DNA of 16,276 nt from JBFXAM01 sp050184295 (GTDB taxonomy: Bacteria > Planctomycetota > Phycisphaerae > UBA1845 > Fen-1342). The notes below the pieces were generated by a model. It did not search any database. It saw only the letters and a program-made list of their open reading frames with translations, and was not told where the DNA came from. The stretch spans positions 1-16,276 of the forward strand of contig JBFXAM010000099.1 of NCBI GenBank assembly GCA_050184295.1, in the 5' to 3' direction. Of this stretch, positions 1 to 6,384 are shown piece after piece. A program made the translations under genes and the position numbers. Position 1 is the first letter of the stretch. Each line of letters begins with the position of its first letter.

Positions 1-1
1 C

Positions 2-17
2 TGGCACAGCGTTTGCC
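2..17 (+). promoter_or_regulatory. Sigma-54 (RpoN) -24/-12 promoter candidate
   Basis: The sequence TGGCACAGCGTTTGCC matches the sigma-54 consensus TGGCACRNNNNTTGCW at every specified position except the last. It has the invariant GG and GC separated by exactly ten bases. Transcription would start near position 28, about 280 bases before flgF. Sigma-54 control of rod and hook genes is known in several phyla. The site lies at the window edge, so upstream activator sites cannot be inspected. It could instead fall inside a coding sequence that enters from the left, because one frame is open across it. Confidence 0.55.
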
Positions 18-82
18 TTGGAGCGTTGCACGCGGAGCGGCCGTGCGTGCCGCCGCCGCAATGCTCTCTCGGAGGATGCCGC

Positions 83-313
83 TTGGGCGCCGATCGAACG
101 AATTCCGACGAACGTGCCGCCGGCGCAGACCCGACGCGTGGCCCGGCCTCGCTCAGTTGGCGCGATCTGGGCGCGTGGGTGCTTGCTGAAGCGTCGCGGC
201 GTGCGTCCGTGGCCGCCGACGAACCGGCCGTGGCGGGTCAGCCCGAGTCGGTGTCGGCGGTTCACGTCGTGGTTCGGCGTCAGCACGCCAATCGCCCGGG
301 AGGTCCGTCGTGA
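83..313 (+). CDS. Possible small hypothetical protein, or tail of a gene entering from the left
   Basis: One frame is open from position 2 to the TGA at 311-313, and that stop overlaps the flgF start as GTGA, an arrangement typical of coupled genes. If the sigma-54 site at 2-17 is real, a start inside the transcript is needed. TTG at 83 has a good GGAGG at 71-75 with 7-base spacing and would give about 76 residues; GTG at 47 is another choice. Third codon positions are about 73% G or C, lower than in the clear genes nearby. The product is Ala, Val and Arg-rich, with no signal peptide, membrane segment or family motif that I recognise. It may equally be untranslated leader, or the C-terminus of a longer gene. 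Confidence 0.3.
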   Translation: MGADRTNSDERAAGADPTRGPASLSWRDLGAWVLAEASRRASVAADEPAVAGQPESVSAVHVVVRRQHANRPGGPS

Positions 314-1062
314 TCCAGGGTCTCTACCAATCCGCCGCAGGCATGCTCACGAACGAGTATCGCCAGAGCGTGGTGGCGAACAACCTCGCGAATGCGGACA
401 CCGTGGGCTTCAAGCGCGACATCGCGACGCTCGCCGAGCGTCTTCCGGCGGCGCGCGCGGGTGAGCGCAACGGGCCGAGCAATGAAGCGCTCGACGCGCT
501 GTCGGGTGGCGTCTGGCTCGGCCGCACCTACACCGACTTTTCGCCGGGCGCATTTCAAACGACTGACAACCCGCTCGACCTGGCGCTCGAGGGCCCAGGG
601 TTCTTCGCGGTCGAGAAAGACGGCCAGCGGCTGTACACGCGCGACGGCCGGATCGTCCGCGATCCGGCGGGGCGATTGCTCAGTGCCGCCGACGGCGCCG
701 CAATCCTCGACGAAGGCGGGCGTCCGATCGTCGTCAATCCGCACGCGCCGCCGCCTTTCATCGACGAGACCGGCGCGCTGTGGCAGAACGGTGCGACCGT
801 GGGGCGCGTCGGCGTCTTCGACTTTGAGCATCCCGGCGCACTCCAGAAGGCGGGCGCCAGCCGCTTTTCCGCCGGCGAGCAGACGCCGCTGCGCGTCTAT
901 CCCGGCGTGCGCGGCGGACATGTGGAACTGAGCGGAGTCCAGCCGGTGAGCGAATTGGTGAGCATGATCGAGGCTTCGCGGGCGTATCAGCTCAACGCGC
1001 AGATGATCACGCTTCAGGATCAGGCCGCGGGGCGCCTGATCACGTTTGTCGCGTCGGCGTAG
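310..1062 (+). CDS. flgF: Flagellar basal-body rod protein FlgF (FlgF/FlgG family)
   Basis: Distal (or proximal-distal junction) rod protein of 250 residues, exported by the flagellar type III apparatus into the periplasm. The N-terminus carries the rod/hook family signature ANNLANADTVGFK at residues 23-35. The middle has the FlgF/FlgG block with GPGFFAVEKDGQRLYTRDG. The C-terminal helix has the usual pattern SELVSMIEASRAYQLNAQMI. The GTG start at 310 is preceded by GGGAGG at 298-303 with six bases of spacing. It lacks the GLGV segment of true FlgG and sits directly before flgG, so FlgF is the better name. The 85-base gap to flgG suggests one transcript. Confidence 0.88.
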   Translation: MIQGLYQSAAGMLTNEYRQSVVANNLANADTVGFKRDIATLAERLPAARAGERNGPSNEALDALSGGVWLGRTYTDFSPGAFQTTDNPLDLALEGPGFFAVEKDGQRLYTRDGRIVRDPAGRLLSAADGAAILDEGGRPIVVNPHAPPPFIDETGALWQNGATVGRVGVFDFEHPGALQKAGASRFSAGEQTPLRVYPGVRGGHVELSGVQPVSELVSMIEASRAYQLNAQMITLQDQAAGRLITFVASA

Positions 1063-1147
1063 AGACGACGGCAGCTCGACGCGGGGTTCGCGCGGCGCGC
1101 ACGAACGCGTCGCGCCGACCGCGTGAACTCGGCAAGGAAGAGGCACG

Positions 1148-1948
1148 ATGGCGATCACGGCATTGCACACGGCGGCGACGGGCATGCAGGCGCTGTCCAC
1201 CAAGATCGACGTCATCGCGAACAACATCGCGAACGCCGACACGCCCGGATTCAAGAGCTCGCGGGCGAACTTCCAGGACCTGCTCTACCAGATCCGCGCC
1301 CAACCCGGCGTACAGACCAGCACCGACACGTCCAGCCCGCTCGGCACGCAGATCGGTCTCGGCGTCGCGCTCAGCAACACGCAGATTCTCTTTCGCCAGG
1401 GCAGCGCCATGCAGACCGGCTTCGCGCTCGACGCGATGATCCAAGGCGACGGATTCTTCCAGATCGAGCTGCCGGGCGGCGGGACCGCGTACACCCGCGC
1501 CGGCAACTTCATCCGCAACAGCGAAGGCGAACTCGTGCTCGGCAACAGCCAGGGCTATCGCCTCCAGGACTCGCCCACGATTCCCGAGGACGTGCCGCTC
1601 GACAAGGTGAGCATCACGCCGGACGGGCAGGTCGTCGTCTCGCGCGCCGACGGAACCGCCGAGAGCCTCGGGCAGATTCAGCTCGCGCGCTTCGCGAACC
1701 CGTCCGGTCTGCTCCAGTACGGATCGAACCTTTACACCGTGACGCCCGGGTCCGGCGAGCCGATCGAGGCCAACCCCGGCGAGAACGGACTGGGCACGAT
1801 CCTGCCGCAATCGCTCGAGCTGAGCACGACCGAGGCCGTCTCGGAACTCGTGGAGCTGATCAAGACGCAGCGCGTGTTTCAGATGAACTCGCAGACCATC
1901 CAGTCCGCGGACGACGCGTTGCAGGTGGTCGCGAATCTCCGCCGCTAG
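1148..1948 (+). CDS. flgG: Flagellar distal rod protein FlgG
   Basis: Main component of the distal rod, the drive shaft that crosses peptidoglycan and is surrounded by the P and L rings. It has 266 residues, close to the usual size of about 260. The N-terminal signature ANNIANADTPGFK is at residues 24-36. The FlgG-specific stretch beginning FQDLLYQIRAQPG and leading to QIGLGV distinguishes it from FlgF and the hook protein. The QGDGFFQIELPGG block and the C-terminal helix with SELVELIKTQRVFQMNSQTI are both present. The ATG at 1148 follows an AAGGAAGAGG ribosome binding site at 1134-1143. A GC-rich 7-bp inverted repeat (1093-1099 with 1111-1117) lies between flgF and flgG; its meaning is uncertain. 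Confidence 0.95.
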   Translation: MAITALHTAATGMQALSTKIDVIANNIANADTPGFKSSRANFQDLLYQIRAQPGVQTSTDTSSPLGTQIGLGVALSNTQILFRQGSAMQTGFALDAMIQGDGFFQIELPGGGTAYTRAGNFIRNSEGELVLGNSQGYRLQDSPTIPEDVPLDKVSITPDGQVVVSRADGTAESLGQIQLARFANPSGLLQYGSNLYTVTPGSGEPIEANPGENGLGTILPQSLELSTTEAVSELVELIKTQRVFQMNSQTIQSADDALQVVANLRR

Positions 1949-2021
1949 TTCGGCGGCTGCCCGTGTCGCGTGAAGCCTGACGCGGCACGGAGAACCGGCG
2001 ACGTACGCGAGAGGAAACGCC

Positions 2022-3134
2022 ATGATCACAACACGCATGGTCGTGAAGATCGCGAGCGCGGTGCTGCTCGTCGCACTTCCGAGTGGCGCCTCGGCCCAAG
2101 ACCTCGCCGGCGAGCCCGGCGCGAGCACGCTGCGCCTCCGCACCGCGGCACAGGCCGCCGGCGAGTCCATCCGCTTCGCGGACGTGCTCATCTTCGGCGA
2201 CGCCGACGCCGCCCTGATCGAGACGCTCGCGAATGAGGTTGTTCTTCGCGATGCCAGCACCGCGGCGACCGTCGTCATCACGCGCGACGAAGTGCTCCGG
2301 CGCCTTGCCGAGCTGAAGGTCAACCGCACGCGCGTGTTGCTCGGGGGCGCGCTGCAATGTCGCGTGCTGCTGGCGGGTGCGACGCCCGCCGCAGCGCCTG
2401 GCTCAGACTCTGTCCACAGCGGTCCGGCCGCGCGAACCGCGCCGACGCTCGGGCCCGCCGACGAACCAACCGGCCAACCGGCCGTCGCGACAGGCACGCT
2501 CGCCGCCGCCGTTCGCGACTTCGTCCGCGCGGAGCTGTCCGATCTCGGCGGCGATGCGGAACTTGAATTCGAGCGCGCCGGCCGCGAGTTCCTCGAACTC
2601 ACCGCGCCGCCTTGGGAATTCAGCGTGCGCTCCGCGGGCGGCGAGCGGCTCGGCTTTCGCGAGTTCCGCGTGGCGTTGCGGCGGGACGGCCGGTTGCAGC
2701 GCACCCTGGAAATCGCGGCTCGCGTGCGGCTAGTGAAGAGCGTGCTCGTGGCGCAGCGTCCGCTCGCGGTGGGAACCTATATCGGGCGCGCGGACCTGGG
2801 CACGGAGACCCGCCTCTTCGAGCGCGAATCCGAAGTCGGGCTTGATCGGCTTGAAGCGGTAGTCGGCCGGCAGGTGGAGAAGTTTGTTCCCGCCGGCGGC
2901 ATGTTGCGCCCCAGAGACACGCGCCCGGTCGAGCTGGTTCGCCGCGCGCGGCCCGTGACGATCACCGGCGCCGACTCCGGCGTGCGGCTGCGGTTGAGCG
3001 GCGTCGCGCTCGATTCGGGCGCGCTGGGCGAGCGCGTGCGCGTGCGGCTGGGCGAATCGCGCGCGGACCGGCGTGAGGTCCGTGCGGAGGTCACCGGGCT
3101 TGGCACGGTCCGAATGGTGAGCGACTCGTTGTGA
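2022..3134 (+). CDS. flgA: Flagellar P-ring assembly chaperone FlgA
   Basis: Periplasmic chaperone needed for polymerisation of FlgI into the P ring. A Sec signal peptide is visible, with a hydrophobic core at about residues 7-20 and a likely cut after SGASA, before Q26. The C-terminal third is recognisable FlgA: a SAF-like domain from about residue 238 (KSVLVAQRPLAVGTYI, then the VVGRQVEKFVPAGGML element), followed by the beta domain with the ELVRRARPVTIT segment to about residue 365. At 370 residues it is longer than the common size of about 220-240, mainly through N-terminal sequence and a Pro/Ala-rich linker at about residues 118-158. The ATG at 2022 has GAGAGGAAA at 2009-2017. The flgA TGA overlaps a possible in-frame GTG of flgH. 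Confidence 0.88.
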   Translation: MITTRMVVKIASAVLLVALPSGASAQDLAGEPGASTLRLRTAAQAAGESIRFADVLIFGDADAALIETLANEVVLRDASTAATVVITRDEVLRRLAELKVNRTRVLLGGALQCRVLLAGATPAAAPGSDSVHSGPAARTAPTLGPADEPTGQPAVATGTLAAAVRDFVRAELSDLGGDAELEFERAGREFLELTAPPWEFSVRSAGGERLGFREFRVALRRDGRLQRTLEIAARVRLVKSVLVAQRPLAVGTYIGRADLGTETRLFERESEVGLDRLEAVVGRQVEKFVPAGGMLRPRDTRPVELVRRARPVTITGADSGVRLRLSGVALDSGALGERVRVRLGESRADRREVRAEVTGLGTVRMVSDSL

Positions 3135-3151
3135 CTGCGGGAGGGATTCGC

Positions 3152-4084
3152 ATGCCCGTCGAGGCTGGAATGAGATGGATCGGCGTCGCGGCGCTCCTGG
3201 TGCTGGCAAGCGCCGCGAGCGCGCAGAGCAATTCGCTGTTGAAGCGGCGGCCCGCTCGGCCGACGGCACCGCTCGTCTCGCTGCCGCCCGTGGTCGCCGG
3301 CATGGCGCATTCCGCGGGCGGCGCCGCCGCGGCGCCGGTGGGGGGCGCGCAGCCTGCGGGCGGGGGGCCGCCGACGCACGCAGCGCCGTTGGCGCAAGTT
3401 CCGCCGCGCGGGTTTCCCGTCGGGCGCGCGACGGCGTTGGACCCGCCGCCGATGCCCGTGCTGGGCGCGGCGCCGCCCTTTGTCCGCCAGAGCCCCGCCG
3501 CGGTTGCGACCGAAGAAGTCGCAAACCCCGTCTTGCAGGCCGTTTCGCCGATCGCCGTCAGCTTGCCGCCGCCGCAGAAGATCGGCGTCAACGACCTCGT
3601 GACCATCATCATTCGCGAAGACAAGCAGGCGACGGTCGACGCCAAGATGAACTCGGATCGCGAATGGAAGGTCAACGCCGCCCTCGCGAAGTGGTTCCGC
3701 ATTCACGACCAGAAGTGGGTGCCGCAGACGTTCCCCAACGGCATCCCCGAAGCCGATTTCGAGCTGGACAGCCAGTACGGCGGCGAGGGCAAGACCAATC
3801 GCAAGGAGTCGCTCGTGACGCGCATCACGGCGCGCGTCCTCGACGTAAAGCCCAACGGCAATCTCGTGCTCGAAGCGCGCAAGGAAGTGAACAGCACCGG
3901 CGACGAGCGCCAGATCATGACGCTCACCGGCGAGTGCCGGAGCCGCGACGTCACGAATCAGAACACCGTGCTGAGCACGCAGCTTGCCGACCTGCGGATC
4001 GACACGAAGGAGTCGGGCGCGATGCACGACGCGACGCAGCGCGGCTGGATCAAGCGCCTGTTCGACTTCGCCAAACCGCTGTGA
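3152..4084 (+). CDS. flgH: Flagellar L-ring protein FlgH, without lipobox
   Basis: Outer-membrane L-ring subunit. The conserved domain covers about residues 145-307, starting IGVNDLVTIIIRED and including NGNLVLEARKEV and the TLTGECRSRDVTNQNTVLS region. I chose ATG 3152 because GGGAGGG at 3139-3145 sits six bases before it. GTG 3131, overlapping the flgA stop as GTGA, and ATG 3170 are alternatives. The N-terminus is a cleavable signal ending ASAASA, before Q25. Classical FlgH is a lipoprotein with a cysteine at that place; here there is none, and the only cysteine is C262. Residues about 31-143 form a Pro/Ala/Gly-rich linker, so the protein (310 residues) is longer than the usual size of about 230. 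The family assignment is firm; the membrane anchoring is not. Confidence 0.9.
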   Translation: MPVEAGMRWIGVAALLVLASAASAQSNSLLKRRPARPTAPLVSLPPVVAGMAHSAGGAAAAPVGGAQPAGGGPPTHAAPLAQVPPRGFPVGRATALDPPPMPVLGAAPPFVRQSPAAVATEEVANPVLQAVSPIAVSLPPPQKIGVNDLVTIIIREDKQATVDAKMNSDREWKVNAALAKWFRIHDQKWVPQTFPNGIPEADFELDSQYGGEGKTNRKESLVTRITARVLDVKPNGNLVLEARKEVNSTGDERQIMTLTGECRSRDVTNQNTVLSTQLADLRIDTKESGAMHDATQRGWIKRLFDFAKPL

Positions 4085-4092
4085 GGAGTGCG

Positions 4093-4133
4093 ACCGGCGC
4101 CCCGCCGAGCCGCGGAGTTCGCCGGGCGCCGGT
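4093..4133 (+). promoter_or_regulatory. Perfect 10-bp stem-loop after flgH
   Basis: ACCGGCGCCC (4093-4102) and GGGCGCCGGT (4124-4133) are perfect reverse complements around a 21-base loop, beginning nine bases after the flgH stop. No T-run follows, so a classical rho-independent terminator is unlikely. A role in mRNA processing, stability or partial termination between flgH and flgI is possible, but this is inference. Confidence 0.45.
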
Positions 4134-4143
4134 TGAGCGCGAG

Positions 4144-4202
4144 GCGGTCCGGGTCGCACCGCCGCAAAGCCGGTCTCCAGATCGGCTCGGACCGCGGCGG
4201 TG
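4144..4202 (+). promoter_or_regulatory. Nested and alternative stem-loops in the flgH-flgI gap
   Basis: CACCGCCGC (4157-4165) pairs perfectly with GCGGCGGTG (4194-4202), and inside it AGCCG (4168-4172) pairs with CGGCT (4183-4187). A competing pairing uses GCGGTCCG (4144-4151) with CGGACCGC (4188-4195), which shares bases with the outer stem, so the two folds exclude each other. GC-rich DNA gives such repeats by chance, so regulation is only a possibility. The remaining bases to flgI contain no clear promoter. Confidence 0.35.
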
Positions 4203-4281
4203 AATTGCAGGACTGAAATGCGGACCGGTCCTTTCGGCTGGTTTTGAGCTGGGGAATCGGTTCTTCGATCGGAGCAACGGA

Positions 4282-5412
4282 ATGCCCAGGCGAATCTCAA
4301 CGCGTGTACCGGCCGCCGCAGCGACGCTCGTCGTCGCCGTGATCAGCGCGACCGTCGTCGCCGAGGTGCGCGTACAAGACATCGCGACGCTCCAGGGTCA
4401 GCGCACGAACAAGCTCCAGGGCTTCGGGTTGGTGGTCGGGCTGAAGGGCACCGGCGACGGCGGTCGTAATCCGCGCACCGTGCGGGCGCTGGAGCGCCTG
4501 CACCAGCGCTATTCGCAGCCGGTGCTCGACGTGAACGATCTGCGCCAGGATGAGAACGTCGCGGTCGTGAGCGTCGAGGCGACGATCCCCGAGTACGGCG
4601 CGCGCGAGGGCCAGGCGCTGGATGTCGTCGTCGCGGCGTTCGGCGCCAAGAGTCTCGAAGGTGGGCAACTGCTCACCACGCCGCTGCAATACGCGATGTT
4701 CCGCAAGGACGACATCGCGACGCAGCAGATCTTCGCGCTCGCCGGCGGGCGGTTGCAGCTCCCCGACCTCAAGACGCCGACCCGCGCGCTCATCCGCCAG
4801 GGGGCGACGCTCGAAGACGACTTCTTCTACAGCTTCATCGAGGACGACGCGGTCACGCTTGTGCTGCACGACGCGCAGGCCGGCTACCCGTTGGCGCAGA
4901 TGGTCGCCCGCGCGATCAATCTGGAGCTCGCGAACCCGCAGGCCGGCGGCGTCTTTGAGCAGGGTCCGCAGGGCGCGCTGGTCGTCGTGAACGACCTCGC
5001 GATCGCCGCCGGGCCCAAGAACGTCCGCGTGCGGATACCCTCGTACGAACTCCCGTCGCCGGCGGGATTCATCAGCCGCGTGCTCCAGACGCCGCTCTTC
5101 ACGCTTCCGCAGCAGCCCGCGCGCGTCGTCATCAACCGCACGACCAAGGGCATCTCGTTCACCGGCACCGTCACGATCGCGCCCACCGTACTTCAGATCC
5201 CCGGCATGGGAACCGTCACTGTCGGCGGCGCCGCGGGAAAGGACTCGCCGTCGGTTGTCGGCATGGACAGCGAGAAAACCGGCGGCGTCGAGTTCCAGCA
5301 GCTCATGGACACGCTCGGCGCGCTGAAACTCTCTGCGCAGCAGATGGTCGACGCGGTCGAGCAACTGCACCGCACCGGCACGCTGCATGGACAGCTCATC
5401 TACACGGAGTGA
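4282..5412 (+). CDS. flgI: Flagellar P-ring protein FlgI
   Basis: Periplasmic subunit of the P ring, the bushing around the distal rod in the peptidoglycan layer, assembled with the help of FlgA. The 376-residue length fits the family. A Sec signal peptide covers residues 1-27, with likely cleavage after VVA, before EVRVQDIA. The mature start has the hallmark RTNKLQGFGLVVGLKGTGDG at residues 41-60. The C-terminal end has the conserved LMDTLGALKLSAQQMVDAV pattern. The ATG at 4282 has GGAG at 4271-4274. A 197-base gap with inverted repeats separates it from flgH, whereas it is only seven bases from flgJ, so it groups with the genes that follow. Confidence 0.96.
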   Translation: MPRRISTRVPAAAATLVVAVISATVVAEVRVQDIATLQGQRTNKLQGFGLVVGLKGTGDGGRNPRTVRALERLHQRYSQPVLDVNDLRQDENVAVVSVEATIPEYGAREGQALDVVVAAFGAKSLEGGQLLTTPLQYAMFRKDDIATQQIFALAGGRLQLPDLKTPTRALIRQGATLEDDFFYSFIEDDAVTLVLHDAQAGYPLAQMVARAINLELANPQAGGVFEQGPQGALVVVNDLAIAAGPKNVRVRIPSYELPSPAGFISRVLQTPLFTLPQQPARVVINRTTKGISFTGTVTIAPTVLQIPGMGTVTVGGAAGKDSPSVVGMDSEKTGGVEFQQLMDTLGALKLSAQQMVDAVEQLHRTGTLHGQLIYTE

Positions 5413-5419
5413 TGCCGCG

Positions 5420-5842
5420 ATGACCGCGTCCGTCGTCGACAAACCCACTTCAACGGCGAACGCTTCGCGCGGCAGCGGCCTGCGCGAACTCGCGGCGCAG
5501 CGCGCCGCCGGCCGCGCGCTCGATCCACGCGATCCCGGCGCGGTGCGCCAGGCGGCGGGCCAGATGCTGGCCGACCTGTTTTTCAAGCCGTTGCTCGCCG
5601 AGATGCGAAAGCTGCCCTTCGGCAAGGAGTTCGGCGGCGGCGGGCGGACCGAGGAAATCTTCGGCGAGCAGCTCGACCAGCAGATTGCGGATCGCGTCGC
5701 GGTCGCCGACCGCGGCGGGATTGCAAAGCGGCTGATCGCGCGGCTCGAAGGGGCGGCATCGGCGAAGCGCGCGGCGCTGGCGGAGCAGGTGGATGGGGCG
5801 CTCCGCTCCGCGGCGCGCCTGGCGGAGGGTACGAACGAATGA
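5420..5842 (+). CDS. flgJ: Rod-binding protein, FlgJ N-terminal domain only
   Basis: Rod cap or scaffold protein that assists rod assembly in the periplasm. The product has 140 residues. Residues about 40-110 match the rod-binding domain, with the typical run AAGQMLADLFFKPLLAEMRK followed by a glycine-rich turn and the EEIFGEQLDQQIADRVA helix. There is no C-terminal glucosaminidase/muramidase domain as in enterobacterial FlgJ, so peptidoglycan must be opened by another enzyme; this single-domain form is common outside gammaproteobacteria. The ATG at 5420 has GGAGTGA at 5406-5412, overlapping the end of flgI. The stop overlaps the flgN start as ATGA (5839-5842), suggesting translational coupling. 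A longer in-frame reading from 5387 has no better start support. Confidence 0.82.
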   Translation: MTASVVDKPTSTANASRGSGLRELAAQRAAGRALDPRDPGAVRQAAGQMLADLFFKPLLAEMRKLPFGKEFGGGGRTEEIFGEQLDQQIADRVAVADRGGIAKRLIARLEGAASAKRAALAEQVDGALRSAARLAEGTNE

Positions 5843-6381
5843 CCGCGGCGCACCAGCCGGAGCAGGCCTATTCGCTGGCGCTCGCCAGCGCGGCGCAGGA
5901 CATCTGCGAGTGCTTCACCGAGTTGTACACCGGCATGACCGAGCTCGCCGACCTCGCCGAGCAGAAGCTCGCCGCCGTCCGTCGCGCCGACACCGCCGCC
6001 CTCGCCGCGTGCACGTCGGCGGAAGCGGAGCGGCTGAACGGCGTGGCGCGGCTCGATCAGCGACGGGCCGCAGCTCTTGCAGCTCTCGCGCAGCAGTTGC
6101 ACGACCCGACGCTGGCGCGGGCGCGGCTGGAAGAGATCGCGAAGAAACTTCCGGTGCCGTTTTCCGCGAGATTACAGGCGAAAAGCACGGGTTTGCGGCA
6201 GATCGCCGAACGGTTGCAGGAAAAAAACCGCGTCTTCGCAGGCGTGGCACGCAACTTGCAGAGCCACGTACGGGCCGTTCTCAACGACCTCACCGGCGCC
6301 GCAGCGGGCGGGCCGGCGTATGGCCGCGACGGGAAGATGGAAACCGCCGCCGGGCGCTGCCTGGTCGACGCATTGGGGTAA
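5839..6381 (+). CDS. flgN: Flagellar export chaperone FlgN family
   Basis: Cytoplasmic chaperone expected to bind the hook-filament junction proteins FlgK and FlgL and escort them to the export gate. The 180-residue product is almost wholly helical by composition, with Ala/Leu/Arg/Glu-rich heptad-like stretches from about residue 30 to 160. It ends with a YGRDGKMET segment resembling the C-terminus of FlgN proteins. Sequence conservation in this family is weak, so position carries weight: it sits immediately before flgK, three bases apart, the usual FlgN location. The ATG at 5839 overlaps the flgJ stop and has GGAGGG at 5824-5829. No flgM (anti-sigma-28) gene is found next to it, unlike in many proteobacteria. 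Confidence 0.8.
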   Translation: MTAAHQPEQAYSLALASAAQDICECFTELYTGMTELADLAEQKLAAVRRADTAALAACTSAEAERLNGVARLDQRRAAALAALAQQLHDPTLARARLEEIAKKLPVPFSARLQAKSTGLRQIAERLQEKNRVFAGVARNLQSHVRAVLNDLTGAAAGGPAYGRDGKMETAAGRCLVDALG

Positions 6382-6384
6382 TCC

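Noticed and set aside
4235..4250. Weak sigma-54-like site (GG-N10-GC) before flgI
   Set aside because: Beyond the invariant GG and GC it matches few consensus bases, as expected by chance in GC-rich DNA.
4297..6102. Minus-strand open frame of about 600 codons across flgI, flgJ and part of flgN
   Set aside because: It spans three well-supported + strand genes and has no recognisable domain; it is a shadow of high third-position GC.
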